Shown: positions 53,401 to 60,825 of the stretch, one piece after another
Numbering within the stretch: position 1 is the stretch's first letter
How the letters are laid out: every line of letters begins with the position of its first letter
The notes under the pieces: model-generated
Told to the model about the DNA's origin: nothing
What the model saw: only the letters and a program-made list of their open reading frames with translations
Databases searched by the model: none
Assembly (NCBI GenBank): GCA_963736285.1
Contig: CAVTOA010000003.1
Coordinates: 620,001-684,000, forward strand
Length of the DNA: 64,000 nucleotides
Direction: 5' to 3'
Origin: CAVTOA01 sp963736285
GTDB taxonomy: Bacteria > Actinomycetota > Actinomycetes > Mycobacteriales > QHCE01
Position numbers and translations under genes: made by a program

Positions 53401-53576
53401 CCGAGATCAACCTTGTCGAATTCGGTCAGTGTGCGAAAGGCCGCAGGAAATCCCCCTACCACTTGCACCGCATCCTGTGAAACAACCCGGGCCAAATCCG
53501 CCAATGACGCATTCGGCCCCAGCTCGAACGGGGCTCGATCGCTCTCGTACTTTTCAGGGGATTCGTTTACAGGCAC
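50424..53576 (-). CDS. Large protein of unknown function, C-terminal membrane segments
   Basis: 1050 codons from GTG 53576. No family recognised. N-terminal 330 residues look mixed alpha/beta (ELRFRRVVRRPDGSVFDVSH, VELVARLDRVAGNLELATHQ); the centre has hydrophobic stretches (GWHGAAGLAEAAIRTGAAVL, RGPALATLQISPLVQAIWH); around residue 740 SVFSGLSTLPAYFFADSHPY is followed by ILGSILTGIYWECDR; the last 250 residues are coiled-coil-like (EFTIWIQEVIKELRVLDKKL). The frame runs through the terminator hairpin at its end. The adjacent frame ends SLTRATLAEVMGINAV with a stop at 50489 just before the hairpin, so a one-base slip near 50550 may hide the real C-terminus. Confidence 0.6.
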   Translation of the reverse strand: MPVNESPEKYESDRAPFELGPNASLADLARVVSQDAVQVVGGFPAAFRTLTEFDKVDLGNAPPSGQRGSSTPGLEPESAQSRHVELRFRRVVRRPDGSVFDVSHAAASLAPMVHEVRVPLDYVEGAWRIGQFASGRLPDPSLLAIAQQSTVIPTAHAVMDTVERFAPGLAHTLRVRQIEAQRIGPALCQLTVSYRGGAADAEKVELVARLDRVAGNLELATHQGNIRAKAPLTTTPDGTVLPARRETLLALSAALGQVVAEDKGYPSGDSPQATDAPDQNRRYVRESGTLTLTASGYRDAAALVRLHELLPMASLRGKPHRELRKRLHTLIDELGLRAGGSGVDERRAAVYSAIPAARRVVKVQGGRWRRHTPAVLDGPVRRASTQVLLDTMTTAAYLPALPSSSAVYDVRAVAGMATTGVLGGIKDAGVVNGFARRDADWVSPRGLLERRSVVSRAGWHGAAGLAEAAIRTGAAVLVAELTHGVNDWPWLMGSAARGAVTWAGTGVADGLTYDRVLPGDIRRRAKEVVRRGEAVDIYERLERQSDQWHRAVLLATSDGARVDPHATDELLTALREHEHTISTAWRGLNYESHADSRFELAKLVTRAAPVEETTKQRLVRRIGPKGAAAFAGMAVSAGLRGPALATLQISPLVQAIWHGVYARKTRHDVAEDDGAVARGSVRRRQMAAQLRRADVRARLARVGRRRRRKVTTASAATRLEEMRLDKKVLTGRAPRPWPYVLRGIKASVFSGLSTLPAYFFADSHPYALANTETTILGSILTGIYWECDRQLAHRSSRKNEELSAQIAAEEIQPELSTEFTIWIQEVIKELRVLDKKLLTLTQRITRVSDDRTRQEKWQAEPLRVSLSEVWDAVLAQNSLVLAERFAADLDHAVTAAAPTGDASVAVDAYIRELLDDYDRIKPEALPAKIASALRHRHEADIAAIATAEVAWAHANEHLPRHFQLAQLYSDEKLRVPSNREYLRLCQAVAALPSAKQVDGRATAWMLASAFAGQPHEGDVGGSNGHQRGLTGGFVEFRSTKPPVKHTMPSG
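50444..50494. terminator. 23-bp stem bidirectional hairpin
   Basis: GTTTGACCGGTGGTTTTGTG+GAG (50444-50466), loop CGGAA, then its exact complement at 50472-50494. It lies between two converging genes. It contains T and A runs within the stem, so it can work as terminator on both sides. The last 20 codons of the long frame at 50424 lie in it. Confidence 0.8.
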
Positions 53577-53758
53577 GCCTATTTCCGGGTGTCCGGCATT
53601 TCATGGGTGGTGAGACTCAGTCTCCCGGAATGTCGGCATCAAACGCATCCCAAGGGGAACTCCAGCATCGTAGTAACTCCAAAATCCAACTCGGTGCGCA
53701 AGTGCCAATTAATTCAGAACGCCTTATAGGACACAGAAATTTTGTTACCGTCCATAGC

Positions 53759-53778
53759 GCCATATGCCGCTATATGGC
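53759..53778. promoter_or_regulatory. Inverted repeat before the Cys-rich microgene
   Basis: GCCATAT (53759-53765) and ATATGGC (53772-53778) separated by 6 bp, 28 bp before the microgene start. The size and position suit an operator for a dimeric metal sensor, for example of the ArsR/SmtB or CsoR type, but this is inference. Confidence 0.5.
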
Positions 53779-53805
53779 TACAGGTACCAATATGTGGGAG
53801 GTCAG

Positions 53806-53880
53806 ATGAGTAGCTGTTCGTGTGGACACACATCGTCGTGCGGTTGCCCCAGCGGGTGTAGCTGCGGCTGCAACCGCTAG
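53806..53880 (+). CDS. 24-aa metallothionein-like peptide
   Basis: ATG 53806 with GGGAGG 6 nt upstream; product MSSCSCGHTSSCGCPSGCSC GCNR, 24 aa. Seven cysteines in CxC units plus one His, a composition seen only in metallothioneins such as mycobacterial MymT and other short metal-binding peptides. It should bind several Cu(I) or Zn(II) ions in the cytosol. A good terminator (53895-53921) follows directly, and a ZIP transporter gene starts 118 bp downstream, which fits a metal-handling locus. Too short for usual gene callers, so easily missed. Confidence 0.82.
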   Translation: MSSCSCGHTSSCGCPSGCSCGCNR

Positions 53881-53894
53881 GCCCTATTCGCATT

Positions 53895-53921
53895 CCCCGG
53901 CGGTCAACCAGGCCGCCGGGG
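53895..53921 (+). terminator. Factor-independent terminator
   Basis: CCCCGGCGG (53895-53903), 9-nt loop, CCGCCGGGG (53913-53921) followed by TTTCATTTG. It closes the transcript of the Cys-rich microgene 15 bp after its stop codon, which supports that the microgene is a genuine short transcription unit. Confidence 0.85.
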
Positions 53922-53998
53922 TTTCATTTGCTCATACCGCATGCCACGCCGGGCCAGGCCGCTGAGCCCGAGCGGCAACGGCGCCGGAGGGAACACTC

Positions 53999-54703
53999 AT
54001 GATTGCGCCCGTAGTCGTTGTGGGAGCAATAGTCGTCACACTCGCTACCCTTGCCGGCGCTTGGCTAGCGGGTTGGCGCCAGGGCCTCAAAGATATGTGG
54101 CTTGGCGCCGCGGCTGGTGCCTTGCTCGTCATCGCTGGATTGGACCTCCTCCCGGAGGCGTGGGAAGGCGCTGAGCAATCCGGGATTTCGCAGTGGGCTG
54201 TGCCCGCAGTGGCCCTTGGCTCCTTCACGCTGGCGGCGCTCGTCGCCCGGATCGGCTGTACCTGCGACACGGAAAAAACGCACGCGAGCGGCACAGCCAC
54301 CGCGATAGCGCTGGCTGCTCATCGTTTTGTAGAGGGCACCGCGCTAGCCCTAACCGGCTCGCTCACCGTCGCGTTTGCGCTAGGCGCACATGCGCTCGGT
54401 GAAGGCGTGGCGGTAGGGGCGTTACTGAACGGCAAGCCGCGCGGGCGTATGGCTCTATGGCTAACGGCGATGTGTGTGGGGCCTCTCGTCGGCGTCGTCG
54501 TGACCAGCGCATTTCCACTCCCGGAAGCCGCCGAGCCGCTGCTTTTTGCGTTCGCGGCGGGCATCCTCGCTCAGGCAGCCAGGGTCAGCCTCAGTGGCGC
54601 CTTCGGGCAGCTGCGTTTTCGACAGGTCCTGCTGTCACGCCCAGCGGCGGCACTCGCCGCTGCCGCCGCACTCACTGTCGCCGCGATCCAAGCCGTCGGA
54701 TAA
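53999..54703 (+). CDS. ZIP-family metal transporter
   Basis: 234 aa, ATG 53999. Seven to eight TM helices with the ZIP TM4/TM5 signatures: ALAAHRFVEGTALALTG and AFALGAHALGEGVAVGALLN (H..E pairs binding zinc or iron). GCTCDTEKTHASG in the variable loop has two Cys and a His that could bind metal on the cytoplasmic side. It imports divalent metal, probably zinc. Its gene is next to the metallothionein-like microgene, an association that points to metal uptake and buffering. No fur/zur box is evident by eye. Confidence 0.85.
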   Translation: MIAPVVVVGAIVVTLATLAGAWLAGWRQGLKDMWLGAAAGALLVIAGLDLLPEAWEGAEQSGISQWAVPAVALGSFTLAALVARIGCTCDTEKTHASGTATAIALAAHRFVEGTALALTGSLTVAFALGAHALGEGVAVGALLNGKPRGRMALWLTAMCVGPLVGVVVTSAFPLPEAAEPLLFAFAAGILAQAARVSLSGAFGQLRFRQVLLSRPAAALAAAAALTVAAIQAVG

Positions 54704-54726
54704 AGCACACCGCTGCTTTGCGCCGC

Positions 54727-55140
54727 TCACGGTAACCCCGGTGCCACGACAGATAAACCGTTCTCCTCGCATGCGGCGATAAGTCGTTCGTCGTAAGCAG
54801 CGACCACGTCCGCCTCTAGCAGCAAAGCAGAGGCCAGGTGTATAGCGTCTAACGATCGCAGCACCGAGGGCATCACCCGCCGAGCTACGGCGACCACCTC
54901 AGCGATCATCGGGTACTCATTGATGCCTGAAAGAGCATCGTCGACAGTGGATGCAACGGATGGAAATTCAGTGTTGGCTCTGGACCGCAGTGCACGTGCG
55001 ACCTCGATCCATGCCAGGGAAGAAGACACGACGACGTCGCCGGCACGGTGTCGATCATCTAGCCACGCTACAAAATGGTCAGAATTATCCTCAACCACGA
55101 CCCGTTTCAGAATCGCGCTGCTGTCGAGATAACAGCGCAT
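54727..55140 (-). CDS. vapC: PIN-domain toxin VapC
   Basis: 137 aa. PIN nuclease with acidic residues of the active site: YLDSSAILKRVV (D), the SSSLAWIEVARAL (E), SLDAIHLASALL (D) and VVAAYDERLIAACEENGL (D). It cleaves RNA, often tRNA, when released. Overlaps the VapB stop by one base, so it is translated from the same message. Sequence is intact. Confidence 0.9.
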   Translation of the reverse strand: MRCYLDSSAILKRVVVEDNSDHFVAWLDDRHRAGDVVVSSSLAWIEVARALRSRANTEFPSVASTVDDALSGINEYPMIAEVVAVARRVMPSVLRSLDAIHLASALLLEADVVAAYDERLIAACEENGLSVVAPGLP

Positions 55141-55421
55141 TAGATGCGGTCTTCCCGATCAAGTAGCTGCGGGCTGCTGGTGCCTGGCGACAATGAGATG
55201 GACGGGACTACCTTGCGATAAGCGGACCGCGGTGGCAAAACAGTTCCGCACGCGATCAATCTATCCTGATCTGACGACGCAGCCCGTTCCGAGATGTCCT
55301 TGTGTGTCAGGTAACGATCGACTGCTTCCCGCAGAAGGTCCTGCTGAGTGCGGTGAGTGCGCTCCGCTTCGGCTCGTAGAGCGGCCTCGGCATCGGGACG
55401 CAGCCGCAGATTGGTAGCCAT
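55140..55421 (-). CDS. vapB: VapB-type antitoxin
   Basis: 93 aa, ATG 55421. RHH/CopG-like N-terminal NLRLRPDAEAALRAEAERTH RTQQDLLREAVDRYL forms the DNA-binding fold, followed by an unstructured tail (TVLPPRSAYRKV) that wraps the toxin. Overlaps vapC. A perfect 16-bp palindrome lies 20 bp upstream. Confidence 0.88.
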   Translation of the reverse strand: MATNLRLRPDAEAALRAEAERTHRTQQDLLREAVDRYLTHKDISERAASSDQDRLIACGTVLPPRSAYRKVVPSISLSPGTSSPQLLDREDRI

Positions 55422-55440
55422 GCTCTGATAGTACCACTTT

Positions 55441-55456
55441 GGTACCAGCTGGTACC
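55441..55456. promoter_or_regulatory. 16-bp palindrome, probable VapB operator
   Basis: GGTACCAGCTGGTACC is a perfect palindrome directly upstream of vapB; partial copies (GTACCAC at 55431) flank it. This is the usual autoregulatory site for VapBC. Confidence 0.7.
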
Positions 55457-55582
55457 GGCTGTCCGATCAAACATCCACGGAATCCAGGCGGTCACTCCAC
55501 ATCACTGACTACCCATTCTCGCCCGGCAGACTTTCCCCGCTTGAACCCCATGAGTTGAGCCATGCCGCCGACCTTTGCCACA

Positions 55583-55882
55583 TTAGCGCCGGCGATAGAT
55601 GTGTCCGCGATAACCGACGTCGAGGACGGTGACAAGGTGCTTGTCCTCGTCGATGAGGTAGATGACGCGATAGTCACCACGCCGGGCCGAATATTTGCCG
55701 GCGAACCCTCCCTGCAATGTCTTGCCGACACGAAATGGATTGCGACTTATGGGGCTGTTGATGAACTCCCATGCCGCAAACGCAGCGCTCGACGGGAGTC
55801 CCGCAGGAGGCCCAACCCGTAACTTCCGGAACGCGCTGGGCGCAACGCGTATCTCCCACAGCGACTCATCGGACGGATTCAT
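55583..55882 (-). CDS. RelE/ParE-type toxin
   Basis: 99 aa. Fold pattern WEIRVAPSAFRKLR, FINSPISRNPFRVGKTLQGG, FAGKYSARRGDYRVIYLIDE and KHLVTVLDVGYRGHIYRR, with the C-terminal Tyr/Arg cluster typical of the RelE superfamily. The ATG overlaps the stop of the antitoxin gene upstream (55879). It would cleave mRNA on the ribosome, or target gyrase if ParE-like. An N-terminal tail (MNPSDESL) precedes the first strand. Confidence 0.88.
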   Translation of the reverse strand: MNPSDESLWEIRVAPSAFRKLRVGPPAGLPSSAAFAAWEFINSPISRNPFRVGKTLQGGFAGKYSARRGDYRVIYLIDEDKHLVTVLDVGYRGHIYRRR

Positions 55883-56184
55883 GCCGTGCGGTTCCGGTCG
55901 TAATCCTCCCGGGCTTTCCGCTCCGCCATGACACGGTTGAGGTCATCCAGGGTGTAGGCCTCGCCGCGCTCATACTCTTCTTGGGCAGTCTGTAGATCGG
56001 CAACAGCCCGAGGATCGCGCAGGATCTCCAGCGTCTCCATCAGACCCTCATACTCATCGACCGACAGCATCACCATCGCCGGAACACCATTGCGGGTGAT
56101 CGTCACCTGCTCGTGCGTGTTGACGACCTCGTCAGCCAAGTCCGACAAACGAGCCCGCGCATCCGTCAAATTCACCGTCACCAT
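55879..56184 (-). CDS. Phd/YefM-type antitoxin
   Basis: 101 aa. MVTVNLTDARARLSDLADEV and NTHEQVTITRNGVPAMVMLS, VDEYEGLMETLEILRD form the classic Phd/YefM N-terminal DNA-binding domain; the C-terminal AQEEYERGEAYTLDDLNRVM is the toxin-binding tail. First gene of the pair with RelE. It sits 120 bp from tRNA-Ser(TGA). Confidence 0.9.
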   Translation of the reverse strand: MVTVNLTDARARLSDLADEVVNTHEQVTITRNGVPAMVMLSVDEYEGLMETLEILRDPRAVADLQTAQEEYERGEAYTLDDLNRVMAERKAREDYDRNRTA

Positions 56185-56303
56185 GTACAGGATTCTATAC
56201 CAGCAGAGGTGACCTGCACAGAATTCAATACACGTGGCCTTTCAAGGTTACCCAAAGGCCACTGGGATTCATTGGTCGGTAATCCGCTTTACCAGGACAA
56301 ATG

Positions 56304-56392
56304 CGGAGGGTGTGGGATTCGAACCCACGATGACGCTTCCGCGCCATAGCGGTTTTCAAGACCGCCGCCATCGGCCACTAGGCGAACCCTCC
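56304..56392 (-). tRNA. tRNA-Ser(TGA)
   Basis: Minus strand: acceptor GGAGGGT/ACCCTCC, discriminator G, variable arm (TATGGCGCGGAAGCGTCATC), T arm GTGGGTTCGAATCCCAC, anticodon stem GCGGT/ACCGC with loop CTTGAAA, anticodon TGA. No encoded CCA. It lies between two convergent or unrelated units; the TA pair is on the same strand downstream. Confidence 0.96.
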
Positions 56393-56602
56393 AATATGGA
56401 CAGCAAGCCGCTAGGGTCACTGCCTCGACGAGTAACAGTACCGGCCCAGAAATCGCAACCGCTGGCCAGGCTTAGAGCTTGTGCGAGCCCAGCATTCTCC
56501 TGCCCTGCGCACACAACCCAACAAGCTCAGCAACGCAAACACGCGCCGTTCCACACATGAGAGCCGTTCACAAAGAGAACTGTGAGGCAGGAAGATAAGT
56601 CG

Positions 56603-57577
56603 ATGCGCGCCATTACCGTTACCGCACATGGAAACCCACCCGAGCTCAGCTTCGCTGAGGTTCCCGACCCCGTCGCGGCCCCGGGCGAGCTGGTCATCGA
56701 CGTGGTTGCCAGCGCTGTCAACCGGGCTGATCTGCTGCAACGCCAGGGCAACTATCCCCCGCCGCCGGGCGCTTCGGAGTATCTCGGGTTGGAATGTTCC
56801 GGGCGAATCATTGATGTGGGTGACGGCGTTCCCGATTGGACAGTCGGCGACGAAGTCTGTGCGCTGCTGGCAGGCGGCGGGTATGCCGAGCGGGTCGCCG
56901 TGCCGGCAGGTCAGCTTCTCCCGGTTCCCGCCGGTGTCTCCGTTGCCGAAGCAGCCGCATTGCCAGAGGCTGTGTGCACTGTCTGGTCAAACTTGTTTTC
57001 GGTGGCGCGGCTAATCCCGGGTGAGATACTGCTCGTCCACGGTGGATCCGGCGGGATCGGCTCCATGGCCATACAACTGGCCGCCGCATACGGCGCAAGA
57101 GTCCTGTGCACAGCACGCAGCGAAAACGCCAACGCATGCCGCGCGTATGGCGCTGAACAAGTGGTGGATTACCGCAACGACGACTTTGTGCGGGCCGTCG
57201 GAGAATTCAGTGACGGCCATGGCGTTGATGTCATCTTGGATGTCGTGGGCGCAAAATATTTGGCCCGCAACATCGAGGCACTGGCAGTGGGCGGCCGGCT
57301 GGCGGTTGTCGGACTCCAAGGTGGACGGAAGGCAGAAATCGACCTCCGGCTGCTGATGAACAAACGGGCCCGCATCACCGGAACCACGCTGCGGTCCCGG
57401 CCACTGGAAGAGAAAGCCAGCATCGTCACCGACGTGCGCGAACATGTGTGGCCGCTCATCGAAGCGCAGTGGGTACGTCCCATCATCGCCAAGGCATTCG
57501 CACTGGCAGACGCCGAAGACGCCCACCGTTATCTAGAACAAGGTGGACACGTCGGCAAAGTTCTGCTGGTGCGATAG
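56603..57577 (+). CDS. NAD(P)H quinone oxidoreductase (zeta-crystallin/QOR type)
   Basis: 324 aa from ATG 56603 (AGGAAG upstream). MDR-family GroES-like domain ASAVNRADLLQRQGNYPPPP and YLGLECSGRIIDVG, then Rossmann: LVHGGSGGIGSMAIQLAAAY, VVDYRNDDFVRAVGEFSD and VDVILDVVGAKYLARNIEAL. No zinc ligands, as expected for QOR. Reduces quinones with NADPH. The gene is followed at 220 bp by bpa, an order also seen in mycobacteria. Confidence 0.9.
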   Translation: MRAITVTAHGNPPELSFAEVPDPVAAPGELVIDVVASAVNRADLLQRQGNYPPPPGASEYLGLECSGRIIDVGDGVPDWTVGDEVCALLAGGGYAERVAVPAGQLLPVPAGVSVAEAAALPEAVCTVWSNLFSVARLIPGEILLVHGGSGGIGSMAIQLAAAYGARVLCTARSENANACRAYGAEQVVDYRNDDFVRAVGEFSDGHGVDVILDVVGAKYLARNIEALAVGGRLAVVGLQGGRKAEIDLRLLMNKRARITGTTLRSRPLEEKASIVTDVREHVWPLIEAQWVRPIIAKAFALADAEDAHRYLEQGGHVGKVLLVR

Positions 57578-57799
57578 CCCAAGTACTAAGGGCGACACCG
57601 CTCCGGCGTAGCAGGAACACCAAGTGTGGGGTCCGATGAGGCTAATGCGGCCGTGCCCCACACCAACGGTCGGGTACGGCTTAGGGGTAGCCCAAGCGAT
57701 TGGGAAGGTCGTGCTCATCTAGCTCCTTAGGCCGGAGATGACCCCGTCAGCTCGGAGGCCTGTTTGGGTCGATCAGATCCATGCGAGAGGATGCAGGAC

Positions 57800-58450
57800 A
57801 TGACGGAATCACAGAAGGCCGAGGGCGCTCGGCACGAATCATCAGAAGAGTCCCCCGAAGACCCACAGAAGGAGCAGGAAGAACAGTCTGGTGACGAGCA
57901 ATCCGAGGAGAGCAAGACCCAGACCGTGGTAGTTGTCGGACCGGATGGGCAACCGGTAGGCACCGTCGAAGTCGACCCTGACGCCGACGCCGAAACACGG
58001 GAAGGCGACCCCTCCCGCCTAGTAGAACAACCAGCGAAGGTCATGCGCATCGGTAGCATGATCAAGCAACTGCTAGAAGAAGTGCGGGCCGCTCCGCTCG
58101 ATGAGGCTGGTCGCGCCCGGCTTCGGGAAATCCACGCTCGTTCCATCGCCGAACTAGAAGACGGGTTGGCGCCCGAGCTAAGGGAAGAACTGGAACGTCT
58201 CTCGCTGCCCTTCACCGAAGACGCCACCCCCAGCGAGCCCGAACTGCGCATCGCGCAAGCTCAGCTCGTCGGATGGCTAGAAGGCCTATTCCACGGAATT
58301 CAAGCCGCCTTGATGGCCCAACAAATGGCCGCGCGCATGCAGCTTGAACAAATGCGACGCACCCCCGCCCTTCCCATGGGTGCCGGCGGTCTACCCAACA
58401 TGGGTGACGACCAGCACGGGCATGTCACCGGGACCGGCCAGTACCTATAA
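57800..58450 (+). CDS. bpa: Bacterial proteasome activator (Bpa/PafE)
   Basis: 216 aa from ATG 57800. Acidic N-terminal linker (EESPEDPQKEQEEQSGDEQS), then TVVVVGPDGQPVGTVEVDPD, the four-helix bundle core (VMRIGSMIKQLLEEVRAAPL, DEAGRARLREIHARSIAELE), SEPELRIAQAQLVGWLEGLF HGIQAALM, and the C-terminal GTGQYL. The last four residues GQYL match the gate-opening tail of mycobacterial Bpa that docks on the 20S proteasome and opens it without ATP. So the organism very likely has a proteasome. Confidence 0.93.
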   Translation: MTESQKAEGARHESSEESPEDPQKEQEEQSGDEQSEESKTQTVVVVGPDGQPVGTVEVDPDADAETREGDPSRLVEQPAKVMRIGSMIKQLLEEVRAAPLDEAGRARLREIHARSIAELEDGLAPELREELERLSLPFTEDATPSEPELRIAQAQLVGWLEGLFHGIQAALMAQQMAARMQLEQMRRTPALPMGAGGLPNMGDDQHGHVTGTGQYL

Positions 58451-58509
58451 AAGTTCGCGCGGGTTGGTCTGTGCCCGCGTGCTCGTCGCTTTGTTCCTCG
58501 CTGCGCTCG

Positions 58510-59358
58510 TCAGCGGACTCCAAGGGCCGGCTCACACACGTATTCGAGATAGCGGGCAACGCCGTCGTCGTCATTGCTTTTGGTAATGGCGTCGGCGGCG
58601 GCAAGCAGCTCCGGATGGGCGTTGGCCACCGCGACCCCTCGCCCGGCCCAGTCAAACATCGGCAAGTCGTTGGGCATGTCACCAAATGCCAGCACGTCGC
58701 TAGCCTGCACGCCTAGCAACCGGGCAACCGCGGACAACCCCGTCGCCTTATTGACTCCCTTGGGGCAGATCTCGATCAAGCTCCACCCGCCATAGGTGAC
58801 GCTTGCGAGCTCTGGCGGCACTATTCGCCGAGCCGCGGCCAGCAATTCATCTGCCGGCCTGTCCGGCTGCGCCAGGAATATTTTAAAAACGGGACCCTCA
58901 AAGAGGTTTGCGCGATTCGTCCACGCGGCATCGGGACCATGCGGCCACACCATGCCGTGCTCGCAATGCACCAGCTCGCCATCGTCGATGGCGTTCTCGG
59001 CAGCGACCAATAGTGGGCCTAGTTCGGCCTCTAGCAGTGAGATCGATTGCCGCATCACCGCAAGTGGAAGTTGATGCAGATGAAGCACCTCGCCCGTGTG
59101 CTGATCCCACGCGCATCCGCCCTGAAGCCCCACCACATATCTCGCTACCGGAAGCTCGGAAGCGATCCGGCTACGCAGCCGTGGACCACGGCCCGTTACC
59201 GCAACCACCGGAATGCCCACGTCTTGAACCCGCTGGAAAACCCCACGGGTGTATGGCGACACGCTGAGGTCGGAGCGCACGAGCGTGCCGTCTAGATCGG
59301 TCGCAACCAATTTCGGCGCCCACGGGCTGGAATAGCCTGAGGTGCGCGGGGGCGACAA
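58510..59358 (-). CDS. HAD-superfamily Cof-type phosphatase
   Basis: 282 aa; the annotated first codon is TTG, and a later start is possible. Motif I KLVATDLDGTLVRSDLSVS, motif II VVAVTGRGPRLRS, Lys in CPKGVNKATGLSAVARLLG and motif IV VLAFGDMPNDLPMFDWAGRG. Large C2B cap domain between. Cof/YbjI-like phosphatases act on sugar phosphates or flavin/PLP precursors. Located between bpa and serS, as in many Mycobacteriales. Confidence 0.9.
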   Translation of the reverse strand: MSPPRTSGYSSPWAPKLVATDLDGTLVRSDLSVSPYTRGVFQRVQDVGIPVVAVTGRGPRLRSRIASELPVARYVVGLQGGCAWDQHTGEVLHLHQLPLAVMRQSISLLEAELGPLLVAAENAIDDGELVHCEHGMVWPHGPDAAWTNRANLFEGPVFKIFLAQPDRPADELLAAARRIVPPELASVTYGGWSLIEICPKGVNKATGLSAVARLLGVQASDVLAFGDMPNDLPMFDWAGRGVAVANAHPELLAAADAITKSNDDDGVARYLEYVCEPALGVR

Positions 59359-59483
59359 AACAGCGGTGTCTAACGTGGCAATTCCTTCCGTGCTGTCTTA
59401 CGTACCGAGAAAAACCACATAACCCCTGCTCAGGGGATTTCCACCATAACTGGCTGACGCAACGCTGGGTTCGGCCAAACGGT

Positions 59484-60746
59484 CTAGCTTGTTGGCTCCA
59501 AAAGCTCCCGGCCTCCTATATACGGACGTAACGCCTCAGGCACCCGTACTGAACCATCCGGCTGCTGGTGATTCTCCACAATGGCTACCAACCACCGAGT
59601 GGTGGCCAACGTGCCATTCAGCGTGGCCACCGGCTGGGGCTTGCCATTCGTACCGCGGTATCTGACGTTCAAACGTCTACTTTGAAATGTGGTGCAATTC
59701 GAGGTAGACGTGAGCTCTCGATACCGACCTTGGGTGGGCACCCACGCCTCACAGTCGTACTTGCGTGCCGCGCTCGAGCCCAGATCGCCCGCCGCCACAT
59801 CGATCACCCGATAGGGAACCTCGACCTTGGCCAGCATCGCCTCTTCCCAAGCCAGCAAGCGCAGATGCTCGTCGTTTGCTTGCTCCGGCTCACAGTAAGA
59901 GAACATCTCTACTTTGTTGAATTGATGCACCCGGATGATCCCCCGAGTGTCTTTGCCATACGAACCAGCCTCACGTCGATAACAGGTTGACCAGCCGGCA
60001 TATCGCCGAGGCCCCGCAGACAAATCGACAATCTCGCCCGCGTGATAGCCGGCGAGCGGCACCTCCGACGTGCCGACCAAATACATGTCGTCGGCCTCGA
60101 GGCGATAAATCTCGTCAGCATGAGCACCGAGAAAGCCTGTGCCACCCATGATCTCCGGTTTGACCAAAGTCGGCGTAATAACTGGGACAAATCCGGCACC
60201 AACCGCTTGTTCCATCGCACATTGCAATAACGCCAGTTCCAACAGCGCGCCAACGCCGGTCAAATAGTAAAAACGAGCACCGGAAACCTTTGCCCCCCGC
60301 TGCGTGTCGATCGCGCCAAGAAGCTCGCCCAGTTCCAGATGGTCACGCGGGTTGGCGATAGCCGGCTTTTCGCCCACCTCTTTGAGGACGATGTAATCGT
60401 CCTCACCACCAGCGGGCACCCCGTCCTCGATCACATTGGGGATCGCCAACCGCGCCTCGTTAAGCGCGGCCTCGGCTTGGGTTTGCTCCGCCTCAGCTTT
60501 TTTCACCGTCACGGCGAGCTCTTTAGCCCTCATCAACAACGCCGGACGCTCCTCCTGTGAAGCGCGCTTGACCTGGTCAGAAACCGTCTTCTGCTGCGCC
60601 CGCAGACTATCCGCCCGCGCTATCGCCGCCCGGCGATTTTCATCGGCAGCGAGCAGCTCGTCAATCGCTATCTCAGACTCACCACGAGCGCGCTGGCTCG
60701 CCCGGAAATGGTCAGGATTCTCACGCAAGAGGCGCAGGTCAATCAT
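59484..60746 (-). CDS. serS: Seryl-tRNA synthetase
   Basis: 420 aa from ATG 60746 (MIDLRLLRENPDHFRASQRA). N-terminal two-helix coiled coil (residues 30-105) that binds the long variable arm of tRNA-Ser; catalytic class II motifs: motif 1 VITPTLVKPEIMGGTGFLG, motif 2 TCYRREAGSYGKDTRGIIRV, HQFNKVEMFSYC, motif 3 LNGTLATTRWLVAIVENHQ. It charges the three serine tRNAs found in this window. Length is normal. Confidence 0.97.
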   Translation of the reverse strand: MIDLRLLRENPDHFRASQRARGESEIAIDELLAADENRRAAIARADSLRAQQKTVSDQVKRASQEERPALLMRAKELAVTVKKAEAEQTQAEAALNEARLAIPNVIEDGVPAGGEDDYIVLKEVGEKPAIANPRDHLELGELLGAIDTQRGAKVSGARFYYLTGVGALLELALLQCAMEQAVGAGFVPVITPTLVKPEIMGGTGFLGAHADEIYRLEADDMYLVGTSEVPLAGYHAGEIVDLSAGPRRYAGWSTCYRREAGSYGKDTRGIIRVHQFNKVEMFSYCEPEQANDEHLRLLAWEEAMLAKVEVPYRVIDVAAGDLGSSAARKYDCEAWVPTQGRYRELTSTSNCTTFQSRRLNVRYRGTNGKPQPVATLNGTLATTRWLVAIVENHQQPDGSVRVPEALRPYIGGRELLEPTS

Positions 60747-60825
60747 GCTGGCCGAGCCTAGCGAATGGCCGTGTCGGTCCGCCGTCCGGCGACCACACAT
60801 GTCACTCGGGACTACGCTGACATTT

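Noticed and set aside
55492..55731. Minus-strand frame of 79 codons overlapping the RelE gene
   Set aside because: Ser/Thr-rich shadow of the RelE coding sequence in another frame, without its own ribosome binding site.
60436..60825. Upstream extension of the guaB1 frame
   Set aside because: It lies antisense to serS; GuaB1 proteins start with the short segment before LTYNDVF, matching GTG 60826.
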